The translations under genes were made by a program, and so were the position numbers. A DNA stretch of 64,000 bases, from NCBI GenBank assembly GCA_026874595.1, contig CM049315.1, positions 58,402,889 to 58,466,888 on the forward strand. Reading direction: 5' to 3'. A model generated the notes under the pieces. It saw nothing but the letters and a program-made list of their open reading frames with translations. It was not told where the DNA came from and made no database searches. The number at the start of each line of letters is the position of its first letter. The first letter of the stretch is position 1. Source of the DNA: Sipunculus nudus (lineage: Eukaryota; Annelida; Sipuncula; Golfingiida; Sipunculidae). Shown here piece by piece: positions 50,475-63,629 of this stretch.

Positions 50475-50736
50475 CTAGCTCCAGCGGACTCCCGTCCTGG
50501 TGGCAGCAAAATCTAATGTGACCTCCATCTTAGCCCAGACAGTGTGTCTACTTATCAGGAATGTTAACGCGGGACAAGCAGCATCACACGACTCATTCAT
50601 CTCATTGTGCTTTTTACCGCTTCACCAGACAGGCACTGGGTGGCTCTTATCGCTGCTGAGAACAGTTGGAGAATGCAACCTTTTCTGTATGAATTTGTGT
50701 CAAGAACGTGTATAAGTTATCATATAAAAAATATGG

Positions 50737-50742
50737 AATAAA
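50737..50742 (+). terminator. PGK: PGK polyadenylation signal AATAAA
   Basis: This is the first canonical AATAAA after the stop codon, about 265 bp downstream, in a TA-rich context. The 3' UTR is therefore probably 50475 to about 50760. Confidence 0.6.
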
Positions 50743-52234
50743 ATCTTTTACATCTCACTGTTATGATCTCTAATATTATGTTTCACATTTACATAAAAAG
50801 TGCCATTTAAAAAGTTTTTTTATTGGTAAGGGTATTCTATCTTTTCTGGCTGTTTAGGATGTGTGTTTAGTGTGTTCTGAGAGTAAATCCATGGTCAGCT
50901 TAAGAAATGGGGCAGGTCTATAAATTCTGTAGTTTATAATATATGAGTACCATGCACAAATGTTTTAAATAACTGGACATGATGGGCAGATATAAGGATA
51001 AAGTAAAATGAATGGCTTGATCAGATGCAGTGAATGGTTATGTTTTATACAAGTTTTTGTTTGCAGTTAAATACTTTGTGCAAGGTGTCAAAACCAGAAG
51101 GATTATACACAAATCTTTATTACTGTCAGGCATGAATGATGCTACTTACAGCTGTGTACACTGTATTATACTTCTTGTTATAGAATAAGTTATTTAAACT
51201 ATTAAAAATATGCATTATAAATGCTGTGCATCCCCAGCTATGATAAGTCTATCCAAAAGGAAAATGACTAAGGGAAACAGATCTGCTGTATTGTTAGATG
51301 AACTGAGGACACCATTTTCCAATTGCTGTTGTTGCACATACATAAATCACTCTGCATATATAAGGAAACTTAGAAAATAAAAAATAACACAAGACCAGAT
51401 TTGATTTTTTATTGTGCAGATGCAGTAATTAATAACAATCAATGTTGGTAAGTGTATACACATCCACACACAGTTAATCTATCACATATGTGTTGATCTC
51501 TTCTATTACAACCTTGACAAATACCAGCTGATACCACTGTATAAAACCCTCCTCATATTAAATAAATATTCACGTATTAATACCAACTAGATCTGTTCCC
51601 AATGTATAAAATATTTAAATATGAATCCCCACACCATAACAAGTAAACAACTGACTAAATGCTGGCCATAAAATGGCATGGTCTGTACTATGTTGATCAG
51701 TATTTTACTTCCTTGTGTCATCTTGTGAACATAATAATATATATAAATTATGTAAATGCATTGGTAATGAACACAATTGGCCTGACCATGAATACACTGT
51801 TCACTGCCTACAGTATAACCAGTAACTTTAATATAACAAGAAACACTGGACAAATGAAAGGAAAATCATACTTCTAAGTGAAATGCTGGACTTCTCACAG
51901 TGTCCTAAAATAGTACCGGTATAACTGTAATAATGTACAACATATAAGATAATATATTCAAAGAAAGGTACACTTTTGACCATTTACATCATTCTGGGCT
52001 CTCTCACCAAAAAAAAATTTTGGCAGAGTATATATTTAATGTCATGCCAATAAATGATAGTGCAATGCAGAATTCTACCTTCAACAATTTAGTGTACAAA
52101 ATCTGGTCCCTAATAAACTGATTCCTCATATTGCAATTCATGCTGAACCATGGTCAGTGCAATGAGTTTAAAATGTAATAATGATAAGTGTTTATGCAGA
52201 CCCATGTATATTTTTATTAAATACCATGAAAGCT

Positions 52235-52397
52235 GTGTAATGGAGACCACCCATGGGACTGACCGAAAGTGGTCTTTATTCACAGGTGAATTAAACTGAC
52301 CTAAGACCGGTCAGTTATAACCAATGTGAATGATTGGTTTTCTTAGTTGTGGTCTTGATGGAAAGGTGGTCTTTTAGACCGGTTCCCCTGTACTGCA
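52235..52397 (+). mobile_element. pogo-like MITE, copy 2
   Basis: Internal strings GGGACTGACCGAAAGTGGTC, CAGTTATAACCAA and GTGGTCTTGATGGAAAGGTG match 48126-48305. The right end inverted reads CAGTACAGGGGAACCGGTCT, a Tigger/pogo-like terminus. The left end is degraded. Confidence 0.5.
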
Positions 52398-53647
52398 TTC
52401 CATTTACTATACAAGTGCAGCTGACAAGAGATTCTGCAAATGTTAATGTGCTGGTTTTGACTAGATTACAATACTAGTTGTTTATGTCTTTCTTTTCCTC
52501 TATACAGAATAACATGCTCAGATTACAAAACATAATGATCAGATCACACACAGTGCTCCCCAGCATATGTATAACAAGATGATTAACTATCCTAATATAA
52601 TATGAGAATTTGGATGTGTTCCTAAATATCTGTATTCCACTATACAGTTTACTGATATGTCTCCTTGCCACCAACTCTGTGAGAAGACTGCCCTGTGAGT
52701 ATTTTCCTGTAGCATCTCAGCACACTTCTCAAACCCTGACAGATTTATTTCTTCTAGTTTCTCATAACCCCACATGGGGGCTGCCATTTTGTGTACACAC
52801 TAAAACCTGAATGTCACAGGTTTAAACAGTATGCCAGAATACCAGGTACTAGATCATCCCTACTTTGTGTATACATCAAAAGCAGGTCAAACTACTATCA
52901 CATGCTATAAAATAAGACATAAGCTGTAATGCCTTTAACAAAGGATAAACTAAATATTTTTATAACATGAATAAATGGTAACAAACTGATACACTTGGTG
53001 ATGATCCCTTAATTTTGTACATTTGGTTTAAAGAGTATCCTGAAATAAATAACCCCTCAACATAAAAGGGCCACTTAGTGTATGTATGATTATGTTTATT
53101 ACTTTAAAAATTAACTAAAATGTCACTCATGTTAAATGTTTACATCACACTGATAAATAGTGTATTGATAGATTTATAATACCAGTGACTAGAAAACATA
53201 TGTGGCAGTGTTACAGGTATCACCATATAATTTGTTGACTTGCCCCTACAAGCAATTTTTTTTTATAATTTTCTCTGCCTGCTACTTGTATTGCTGTCTT
53301 GATATATACATTCATAAATATTACAACAAGTGTTTTAAAAGTGCAACCACTATGTTAATATGTACTAATTTCCTGGTAATATATAAATTTTACATTTGTA
53401 GTACCTGCCCTTTTGTTACAACACAGATCTGAATCTGGGGTACAACAGGCTGAGTTACGACGAAGTTTGGGTCAGTTATCTGTGTCCTGATACTTATAAT
53501 GCAAATTCATGTCATGTCAATACCTATGAGTCCACATTCATCTGTTATATAAGATTGTAATTCAATGACAGTGCAATATATTTCTTAGAATTTGCCCCAA
53601 AATTAATAAATGTTCCTATACCAGCTACATAGATAATAACAATGAGT

Positions 53648-53659
53648 GACCCACAGGCC
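53648..53659 (+). repeat. GACCCATGGGTC-like motif, diverged copy
   Basis: GTGACCCACAGGCCATGCTG followed by CTCAGCTG matches the conserved string GACCCATGGGTCACGGCGCT-CAGCTG with several substitutions. Confidence 0.4.
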
Positions 53660-54162
53660 ATGCTGCTCAGCTGCTCATGTAGCACATCAGAGACAAATGT
53701 CTGTATGCTAACCTCACAGCAAACACAAACAGTTTTGAAACATGTTGCAAGAACCCTTATATTTACACACTGCAGGTAAGCTGTTTCCTGACCAATTAAA
53801 CCAAACAGTTTCAAAAGCAAATCAAAACATTTTGAAATTTAGTGGTGGTTTCAAACATTTTGGCATGTCTTAAAATTGTGACCAGAGTAAAAGTGGAGCT
53901 GCTGTTCATCTGAATTTTGTTTCACATTTGAAATGTGCACATTTTGTTTATAGGCTGCTTGCCACCCTCCAATGAGTTTTGCCTAATGCCTGTGTGAACA
54001 CACAAAAGCATTTGAAAACCTGTTTGATTGACCATTTTGCCCAAGAATTTTTATCCAAACTGTAATTGAAAGGTGTGTGCCAAACTAGATTCTCTCCAAG
54101 CAGAAAATGGCAAGACCAATAGTTTATACATGATTAGAAAAAGGTATTTGCACTTAAAATAT

Positions 54163-54217
54163 ATTGGCGTCTCACTTTTTAATTGCAGAGTGTATGTCTT
54201 AATCAGGAGACGCCAAT
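54163..54217. repeat. perfect 11-bp inverted repeat
   Basis: ATTGGCGTCTC (54163-54173) pairs with GAGACGCCAAT (54207-54217) across 33 nt. The adjoining CTCACTTTT and AAAAGTGAG form a second, overlapping pair. Confidence 0.6.
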
Positions 54218-56477
54218 TGTATTCTAAAAGTGAGGCAAGAAAATAAAGACTGGCTGCAAACAGTTGCTGTAGCTAGTGGACATGTAGCAAGACAGACAGA
54301 TGATACCAGGCACAATGGCTTTCCTGCAGCCAAGACTTATGTAAACTGAAGTAAGGATTTAGTCAGCTGAGCTAAAAAGCTGTCAATGATCAATATACGT
54401 ACCGGTATGTAAAACATTTAAGACTTACCATTGCTGAGAAACTAATACGACTGCCATGCATTAAGTGACAGTCTATAAAAATAAATGAAAGATACAATAA
54501 AAATGAAAACAACATAGGTGGCACTACCAGTCTTGTTCAACTGATAAAACTCTTCATTTGAGTGTACTAAGTTAATAATAATCCATGAATCTCCTTCAGA
54601 GAAAGTCATACAATCTCTGTAATATGAAAATATGAATAAATACAAGTAAAATTACAAATGGCGGTAAACGTTCAGCCAATGCAAAAACAACTTGTTAAAA
54701 AGTTGTGTATTTGAAAGGAATGTGTTATTAATTTAGGCCTTGCAACGAAAACATTTTCAACCTAAATATATTTAACAAAAGCATTATAATCCAAGTAAAA
54801 GTAAATAAATGTAGAGTCATGTCATTTTGTGTTGGTGAGAAACTGCAATAATTATAACATATACTAGTTCACTGAAATACTACGTATGAACAAAATTACA
54901 TTCATAGAAATCACAATAGTAAGACTGAATTACCATCCACAATAATTAATATGAATTAAAATTGATTCTTTTCGTAAGCTCATCCATCCTTATTTTTCTG
55001 TCATATTAAATTTATTAAGAATTTGAATTGTGGTGTTTCTGTCTGAGGTACTATCACTGCATAAAATAAGAACAGGCTTCAAAATACTGTGGCTGGCTTT
55101 ATGTTTGCAAGAGTTTTAAATTTTGTGATGGGAAAAATATCGTAAAAATAAAACCTTTGTGAAAAGGATGCTGCACTTGCACAGTAATTTATTCTGTAGC
55201 CTCGATGGCATTTCACATATATTGTGCCGGTAGTGTCAGTATATGCATTCATTTTATGTTACCTACAAGACTGATAATTTATAATAATATAAATTCTTTT
55301 ATATATAACCCACTATTGCATGAAAAATTTCCACCTGTTTGATGTTCCCTTAGCTCCTTGTGCCATTGTATATATATTGTACGTATTAGGTAATTGATAT
55401 AACGTTTTGTACAATCTTTAAGTTACATTATGGTTAATCGCAAAATTTGAACCCTCACAAAACACTGGAAAATTGAAAGCTGCATATATTTAGCCTCACA
55501 AATATAAAGCCAACCACAGTATTCTCAAGGAAAATCGGGCCAACGACCTCTAGCCCTGGACTTTTTACCACCAGCAACATATTATGTGAATGTCGTGATA
55601 TGATGTTGTCACTTATATTCCACCTGAAGGAAATCAGCAAGCAATGCCTGTAAATAAAGAGTTCCAGGTGATAAAGTTGGTGTGAGCATGGACAGTGTGT
55701 GTGTGTGAATTAAGTGTTTAATCATACACAAATATCAAACCCTGCTTAGCTTGGGTGTACATGTGTGTTTATATATATATAAATGGTGTGCCAATTAATC
55801 ATTTTTAACAAGGTTGGATGTTTTCTTTCATAATTGATTAAATCGGTTACATTTTTGCGTGATCAATCACAAACAATTATGGGTACATATAAAAAAAGCC
55901 ATAATATTCTTATAAAATATTCTAATTATGAAACATTAAAAGTGACAGCATTAAAAGTGAATCTTGTGCAGGGAATAAGTGTCAACTTCCCCGGGCAATT
56001 AACTTGACTTTTCAGCATGGTCTGCAAGTCAGGTTTAGTTTACTTGGTTAATATGTATGGTATAATTCTATACAGCAGATTTCATATATAAGAGGAACAT
56101 AAAATAATTAACAATCAGTAATCAGTCATTTTTTCAATCACTGAATATTATTTTACAACCTATTCCTGACACTAATATATATAATTATGTACACATATGA
56201 AGTTTGTGCATGAAAGACTGAAATTACACATTCAATTACATGATCAATCACACATTTTACTAAAATTACTTGTGCACTAGTACTGTAGTGCACTTTGGTC
56301 CTCACAACCTTAAAATCACCTGCATAACCAAGCTATCCCGGCAAGGTATAGTGTATGCATCTTATTAACAATAATTTTCTTTCTTGACAGAAAAAAAAGA
56401 AATCAATGCAAAATATTAAGTGAGATTTGGCAAATTTGTTCTACCTTAAATCTGTCTGGCCCTGTCATATAACAAGT

Positions 56478-56489
56478 GACCCATGGGTC
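56478..56489 (+). repeat. GACCCATGGGTC motif
   Basis: AACAAGTGACCCATGGGTCA followed by TGACGCTCAGCAG; same motif as at 58461 and 12564. Confidence 0.7.
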
Positions 56490-56744
56490 ATGACGCTCAG
56501 CAGACTGACATGTCACAATATGTCCTTGCACAGGCAACTAATTAAGATAATGTAGGTGGCATCATTGTTCATGTATATTAGCTTAAGTTCATCAAGACCC
56601 ATAAGCACAACAAATTTGATGACAATCCAACCAGCCTTTCCTGAGGAATCTGGCCATTCGTGTGTATTTTGCATTATTTCTGGGGTGCTCAAACATACCC
56701 TAAAACCCTGAGGATATAGGTCACAATGACCGAGGAACTCTCAG

Positions 56745-58440
56745 GATATCAAGTTAGAAGATTCTGGGCCCAATGGTTATGATTTGTGCCCTACTTTGGT
56801 TTCAAATTTTCAGTTATTCTGATGGGTGCTTATAAGCCCCATAGCTCAGAAAATATGGGTAACAGAGACCTACCTTCACGTTTCCTAATATACTTTTCAT
56901 GGACCTCCCTTTATTTTAAGTTAGAATATTTCAGATCCAATGGTTATGATTTGTGCCCTACTTTGGTTTCAAATTTTCAGTTATTCTGAGGGGTGCTTAT
57001 AAGCACCACAGCTCAGAGAATATGGGTAACAGAGACCTAATTTCAAGTTTCCAAGGATATTTTTCACAGACCTCCCTGGATGTCAAGAGAGAAGATTCAA
57101 GGACCAATGGTTACAATTTGTGCCCTGTTAACAGATGACCACATCTTAAGAGATTCCATGATCAATATCCATGCAAAGAATCATGGTGATCAGTGCAATA
57201 TTTGTTCAGATACTTGAGCTTTTGTTTCAAATTTTCCATTATTCTGGAGGGTACTTCAGAGCCCAAAAGTTCAGAGTTTATGGGTAACAGAGACCAAAGA
57301 GACTTTTTATGGGCCTCCCTGCATGTCAAGAGAGTAGATTCTAGGTCAAGCCATTACAATTTGTGCCATGTTAACAGATGACCACATCTTAAGAGGTCTT
57401 AAAAAATGAAGAAGAAATTCATAAAAATTGAAAAAATACAGGTGGCACCACCAGACTGCAGAAACTGATGAAACATTCCATGATCAATATCCATGCAAAG
57501 AATCATGGTGATCAATGCAATAGTTGTTCAGATACTTGAGTTTTGTATCAAATTTTCCATTTTTCTGGGGAGTACTTCAGAGCCCCAAAGCTCAAGAGTT
57601 TATGGGTAATGGAGACCTAACTTCAGGTTTCCAAGGAGACTTTTCATGGGCCTCTCTGCATGTCAAGAGAAAAGATCCTAGGTCCAGTTGTTACGATTTG
57701 TGCCCTGTTAACTGATCACCTCATCTTTTAAGGTCTAAAAAATTGAGAAAAAAATTTTTTTTTTAATTAAAAAAATATAGGTAGCCCCACCAGCCTGCAG
57801 AAACTGATGAAACACTCCATGATCAATATCTATGCAAAGAATCAAGGTGATCAATGCATAAGTTGTTCAGATACTTCACATTTTGTATCAAATTTTCCAT
57901 TATACTGGGGGGGGGGGGGGTACTTCGGAGCCCCACAGCTCAAAGTTTATGGGTAACAGACACCTAATTTCAGGTTTCCACAGAGAATTTTCATGGGCCT
58001 CCCTGCATGTTAAGAGAGAAGATTCTGGGTCCAGTTGTTATGATTTGTGCCCTAGTAACAGATGACCGCATCTCAAGGTCTCCAAAAAAAGAGAAAAAAT
58101 CGTAAAAATGAAAAAAAATACAGGTGGCGCAACCAGTCTGCAGAAACTAATGAAACATTTCATGACCAATATCCATGCAAAGAATCATGGTTATCAATGC
58201 ATTATTTGTTCAGATACTGGAGCTTTTGTATCAAATTATCTATTATTCTGGGGGGGTTCTTCAGAGCCCAATAGGTCAAAGAATATGGGTAACAGAGACT
58301 GAATTTTCGGTTTCCAAGGAGACTTTTCATGGACCTCCCTGCATATCGAGAGAGAAGATTCTAGGTGCAGTCGTTACGATTTGCGCCCTGTTAACAGATG
58401 ACCACATCTTTTAAGGTCTGAAAAATAGAGAAAAAAAATC
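56745..58440 (+). repeat. repeat family E, tandem units
   Basis: Five to six related units share GATACTTGAG.TTTTGT, TCAAATTTTCCATTATTCTG, TATGGGTAACAGAGACCTAA, CATGGGCCTCCCTGCATGTC and GATTTGTGCCCTGTTAACAG. The first part is an internal duplication with a 167-bp offset (56775 and 56942). Another copy is at 63268-63622. Short plus-strand open frames across the units are not conserved in frame and are not called. Confidence 0.8.
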
Positions 58441-58460
58441 GTAAAAAATAATAAACAAGG

Positions 58461-58472
58461 GACCCATGGGTC
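58461..58472 (+). repeat. GACCCATGGGTC motif
   Basis: ACAAGGGACCCATGGGTCAC followed by GGCGCTCAGCTGATC is the most complete copy. It directly ends the family-E tandem block. Confidence 0.75.
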
Positions 58473-58479
58473 ACGGCGC

Positions 58480-59840
58480 TCAGCTGATCGTGATTGGACT
58501 ATAAATGTTTCTCCACTGTGATACTATATCGAGTCGATAAAGCTTATGAATATCATGTACATGTTGGGCTATTATAAAGGAATGTAATGTAATATGTGAG
58601 TAAATGATAAATGAAATTACCTGACTGATGGATTAATAGAGTCAAATAAAGTGGTTTATTTTTTATTTATTTAGGAGGGGTTGAAAATTGTGATATATTT
58701 GAGCAAATATGAATGCAATGACAGCAGTAATAAGCAGTAGTAGAATGATGATAAGGCTACTTGTTGATGGATCTAAAGTGTATGGTAGTCTGCAAGCGTT
58801 CAATTTGACAGATATGATGTTATGATTAACTATGCTGATGAAGTGATTAATGAATATGTGACTGTATGACACAATATCTCTTTAGTCTTGACAATGTACA
58901 TTATTGTGATGCCCACTATGTCTACATATTACACAATATTGACATAATTTCTGGCATGTACATAGGTACCTATGGACGAATAGTTATACAAAATATTAAA
59001 GTATGAATATATCTGATTCATCTTGTTCTTGCTTACTGAGGCTAACCTTGGGATGGGGTTCGGAGAAGGGAAAAGTGAGGGCAGCACGAAGGTGGATGTA
59101 GAAATATTCTATTGTAATGTTTTTCATTTATATAAGAATATGAAAAGCTAAGAGGAAAGGGGCCCTCCTACTTGGTTATAGTAAAGTTCTAAATATATGA
59201 TTGCAAACTAATAATCTGACAAGACTGTCATGAAGAAAAACAGTAAAAGTTTTGAGATACTGTGTTGCATACGAAAATTTACAGATGGACAGGCAAGTGG
59301 ACAGAATGGACTAATACCTTTATTTCACTTTCAAGAGAATAATGCATTTAAGTTTATATATAATCCTATTTTTTTAAGCAGATCCACTTTTTCCATTAAG
59401 AAGTTTTTATCTGAATCATTTTTTTAATTACAGGTTTATAAATTTTTAATTAAAAAACCTGAAAATATAAGTTAAAATATTACAATTGTTGCAAAAGTTA
59501 CAATCATTATATATACAGAGTAAAAAGCATTGGGTCATATTATGCATACACATATATTTTATTATTTTTAAATCATAAATGTTTAAACTGATTTTAAAAG
59601 AAAATAATGCCACAACATGGCATCTACAAGAATATTCTTTGAATCACTATTAAAAAGTTTTGCACATTGGAGTTTTCAGGACATGCTTAATTTTATTCAC
59701 CAAAATAAAACTAGAATACGGGTAGTCGACAAGCGACTACGTGTATCCGCCTAAATCAGAGTGGAACGGGTGAAGTGAGGCATGGATTAAGTGGCAAGGG
59801 GAAATAGAGTGAAGTGTTGCATATTAGCATGGATGTCTGC
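58480..59840. other. no gene recognised
   Basis: AT-rich DNA. No repeat partner inside the window was noticed. Confidence 0.4.
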
Positions 59841-59866
59841 AGCCAAATTGTGTATGAAGGTTGCCA

Positions 59867-59882
59867 CCCCCCCCCCCCCCCC
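59867..59882. repeat. C-rich homopolymer
   Basis: About 16 C residues at the left edge of the family-F block. Confidence 0.9.
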
Positions 59883-59884
59883 CA

Positions 59885-61240
59885 CCACAAAATCCAGAGG
59901 GCCGTCCCAGTTGTATACATATGCAAAATTTAAGGCAGATAATTCAAACCACTACATGTACATGAGTGATTTTAGCCCGTGGCAGACAATCAGATGGACG
60001 CTGAGCAAAAATGGTTGCAGGTGACGGCACCAGTTTTGCATATGATAAAGAGCTATGTGAGAACTATACACATGCAAAACTTTGGCCCAATCGGTCAAAC
60101 GGTTCCCAAGATATGAGCTTGGAAGTCTGCTGCATAAACTAGAATGCAGGTGGCTCCACCTGTCATAAAATCAAGAGAGCTGTCGGGGATGTATAAACCT
60201 GCAAAATTTTAGCCAGATATGTCAAACCACTGCCGAGATATGAGTGATTTTATCCCATGGCAGACAAACAGACAGGAGCTGTGCAAAAATGGCTGCAGGT
60301 GGCACCACCAGTTTTGCGTATGTTATAAAGCTCTACATTTGTGCAAAAAAATTTTCCTGATCGGTCAAACGGTTCCCGAGATATGAGCTTGGATGTCTGC
60401 AGCGTAAACGTGAATGTAGGTGGCGCAACCTGTCATAAAATCAGAAAAGCTATCCAGGATGTATACGCATGCCGAATTTCAGGTGAATTAGTCAAGTCAC
60501 TGCAGAGATATGAGTGATTTTAACCCAAGGCAGACAAACAGATGGACACTGTGCAAACATGGTTGCAGGTGGCGCCACCATTTTTTGTGTATGTTATAAA
60601 GCTCTCCAAGGGCTACATTTGTGCAAAAAAATTTTCCTGATCCGTCAAACGGTTCCCAAGATATGAGCTTGGATGTCTGCAGCATAAACGTGAATGTAGG
60701 TGGCGCCACCTGTCACAAAATCAGAAAAGCTATCCAGGATGTATACGCATGCCAAATTTCAGGTGAATTAGTCAAGTCACTGCAGAGATATGAGTGATTT
60801 TAACCCAAGGCAGACGAACAGATGGACACTGTGCAAACATGGTTGCAGGTGGCGCCACCATTTTTTGTGTATGTTATAAAGCTCTCCAAGGGCTACATTT
60901 GTGCAAAAAAATTTTCCTGATTGGTCAAACGGTTCCCGAGATATGAGCTTGGATGTCTGCAGCATAAACGTGAATGTAGGTGGCGCCACCTGTCACAAAA
61001 TCAGAAAAGCCATCCAGGATGTATACCCATGCCAAATCTCAGATAAATTTGTCAAGTCACTGCAGAGATATGAGTGATTTTAACCTAAGGCAGATGAACA
61101 GATGGATACTGTGCAAACATGGTTGCAGGTGGCGCCACCATTTTTTGTGTATGTTATAAAGCTCTCCAAGGGCTACATTTGTGCAAAAAAATTTTTCCTG
61201 ATCCGTCAAACGGTTCCCGAGATATGTGGGTTTATGTGTG
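59885..61240 (+). repeat. repeat family F, five tandem units, last three at exactly 280 bp
   Basis: GGTTGCAGGTGGCGCCACCA begins at 60561, 60841 and 61121, exactly 280 bp apart; diverged earlier units have it at about 60013 and 60291. Each unit carries CAAACGGTTCCCGAGATATG, AAACGTGAATGTAGGTGGCG and CAGAGATATGAGTGATTTTA. Identical minus-strand open frames at 60497 and 60777 are by-products of the repeat. Confidence 0.9.
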
Positions 61241-61277
61241 GAAACAGACGCACAAACGGACGCAGAGCGCAGAGGAA

Positions 61278-61290
61278 AGGTCAGAGGTCA
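61278..61290 (+). promoter_or_regulatory. DR1-type AGGTCA repeat
   Basis: AGGTCAGAGGTCA lies just after the family-F block, identical in sequence to 39675-39687. Binding by a nuclear receptor is inference. Confidence 0.3.
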
Positions 61291-61979
61291 AAACAAAATC
61301 GGGGCGCAGCAGTTCACATGTGACCCGAACATAATCCCGGGTTTCGTAAAATTCCGCCCAGCGGTTACGGAGGAGTTCTCCGGAAACTTACGCGGCGGCG
61401 GCGGCGGCCAGCTGAAAACATAGTATCCGCAAAACTCTGTTTTGGCGGATACAATAAAAGTAAATCTGATAAAATAAAACATCTTTTCAAATAAAGTATA
61501 CACACTGTTGGTTGAATGAGGGACAAACAATATCATTGTGCTAATTACTATCCCAGTTTTAATTAATTACTGGAATTAATAGTCAATTTCACACCTGGTG
61601 AAGTTTTTACTCTTCTGAAGTAAGGGATTACTTATCTCATGAACATCCACACTTTCACAGCAATACACCACTTTGTGGACACAATTAAATGTACACTTTT
61701 ATCATTGTAACCCTGGTGGTTCAATACAAAATCTAAAATGTAGCATGTCCAAGAATAAAATAAAATACAGAAAATTATAACATTCATCTAGTTTATGCAC
61801 CAGCTGGGGGGATGAGTGCAGGGCAGAGGGGAAGCCTGCTAGTAGTGGCCAAGCTGGGCCAAGGTAAGCTGCCTGGGGTGGGTTACATAATGCAAGTGAA
61901 GGCCTTACTACTAGGTGGGCTAGATGTAAACAACACTTGACATGGTGTATGAAAACATGATTAAAAGCTATTCATTCCA

Positions 61980-62455
61980 ATCAATTTCTTTTGAAAGTTC
62001 AGATTTTAAAAGATTAAATCCTTATGCATATATGCTGGAAAAATTAAATCAACAGTGCCAAAGTTGGACAAAATTTAAGGTATTGATTTTTTATTTATGC
62101 TAATAACTTGAAAAATTTGCAAAATTCAGATCTAATTTTGGGTAAACAATTGAATCTTGATTAAATAAAGTTATATTCCTGAAAAAAAGTCTCTAGGTTC
62201 AGCAATTCTCATGTTAGGTGAGTAAATATATTTCCTGATTTTTTTAAAAATTGCATTATTTTTGGTATGTTCATAGAAAATGTATAAAAGAATGTGAATA
62301 CTAAATACGATCAAAAACAGATCAGTGGTTTTGATATTAGGCAGCCTTGAAGTGTAACAATGGCTTTTTTTCCTTAATATCTCGAAGGAACAAAGTCCTA
62401 ATGACCCAATTTTCGGTATGGTAGGAGATTTTGGGGACATCTAAAATTATGTCAA
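61980..62455 (+). repeat. repeat family D, partial copy
   Basis: It shares TCAGATTTTAAAAGATTAAA, GCCAAAGTTGG, TTTTGATATTAGGCAG and GGTAGGAGATTTTGGGGACA with 62585-63120. It ends without the hairpin tail. Confidence 0.7.
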
Positions 62456-62584
62456 CAGCCTGGGGAGCATAGAGATGTGCACTGAATGACCTACAGTCAT
62501 CAAAGTGGACTGCTTGACAATGTAAGGGAATACAACAAGAGCCTCCAAAAAAATTCAATAACTAGCCTAATTTTGCAGCTTTTA

Positions 62585-63264
62585 TTTTCAAATTTCAGAT
62601 TTTAACAGATTAAATCCTTATGTATACATGGTGTGAAAATTAAATCCACAGTACTTACAGGAAAAAAACGTGCCATGGCCAAAGTTGGGCGAAATTTAAG
62701 GTACCAATTTTATATTTTTGCCAATATTTAAAAAAATTTAACAGATTTTGATCTAATTTTTGGTATACAATTAAATTTTGATTAATTAAAGTTGTATTAC
62801 TGGAAAAAAGTCCCCACCTTTAACACTTTTGGTCTTAATCGACCAAATATCTTCCTGATTTTTTTACAAAGTCCATTATTCTTGGGCCCATAACTTTTTT
62901 AAATTATATAATACTGACTTAATATCTGGCATGTACATAGGAATATTTATGGTAAATATGAAGAAAACCAGATGAGTGGTTTTGATATTAGGCAGTCCTG
63001 AAGTGTGAAAATAGATTTCTAATAAAAAATTGGGGTTTTCCCTTAATATCTCAAAGGAACGAAGTCCTATTGACCCAATTTATGGCATGGTAGGAGATTA
63101 TGGGGACATCTAACTGTATGCCGAAATTCAGATTCGTAGGTCCAACGGTGTCGAAACGTGCCAGTCTTACGGACGGACATCCAGACGGACGGACGGACAG
63201 ACAGACCGACGGACGACAATGGACCATGACTATAGCTCAGATGACTTATAGTCACCTGAGCTAA
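62585..63264 (+). repeat. repeat family D, full copy with GGAC-rich tail and terminal hairpin
   Basis: The body is followed by TGCCGAAATTCAGATTCGTA, a GACG/GACA tetranucleotide run (63172-63215) and the near-perfect hairpin AGCTCAGATGACT-TATA-GTCACCTGAGCT, then AAAA. Inverted copies are at 10255-10490 and 10735-11300. Confidence 0.75.
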
Positions 63265-63267
63265 AAA

Positions 63268-63622
63268 ACAGGTAGCGCCAGCAGTCTGCAGAAACTGATG
63301 AAACACTTCATGATCATGCATTATCTATGCAAAGAATCATGGTGATCAATGCATTAGTTGTTCAGATACTTGAGCTTTTGTATCAAATTTTCCATTATTC
63401 TGGGGGGTACTTCGGAGCACCATAGCTCGAAGAATATGGATAACAGAGACCTAATTCCAGGTTTTCAAGGAGATTTTTCATTGACCTCCCTGGATGTAAA
63501 GTTAGAAGATTCCAGGTCCAGCAGTTACGATTTGTGCCCTGTTAACGGACAGATGGCTGGACGGACAATGGACAAAGGGTGATCGCTATAGCTCAGATGA
63601 TTTACAGTCAGCTGAGCTAAAA
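63268..63622 (+). repeat. repeat family E, isolated copy with the family-D tail
   Basis: It starts ACAGGTAGCGCCAGCAGTCT, carries the family-E body (ATTTTCCATTATTCTGGGGG, GATTTGTGCCCTGTTAAC) and ends with GGACGGACAATGGACAAAGG and the hairpin AGCTCAGATGA/TCAGCTGAGCT, then AAAA. It abuts the family-D copy directly. Confidence 0.75.
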
Positions 63623-63629
63623 ACCTTGT

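Larger units (their letters stand above)
50800..56440. other. downstream of PGK, no gene recognised
   Basis: AT-rich DNA with short random-looking open frames only. It contains a pogo-like MITE (52235), a perfect hairpin (54163-54217), a lone CAGCTGAGCTAAAA end (54364) and one GACCCATGGGTC-like motif (53648). Confidence 0.5.

Noticed and set aside
56786-58414. Chain of 60-79-codon open frames with similar peptides (MGNRDL, HVKREDS)
   Set aside because: They come from tandem family-E repeats, in varying frames with stops in each unit; no evidence of translation.
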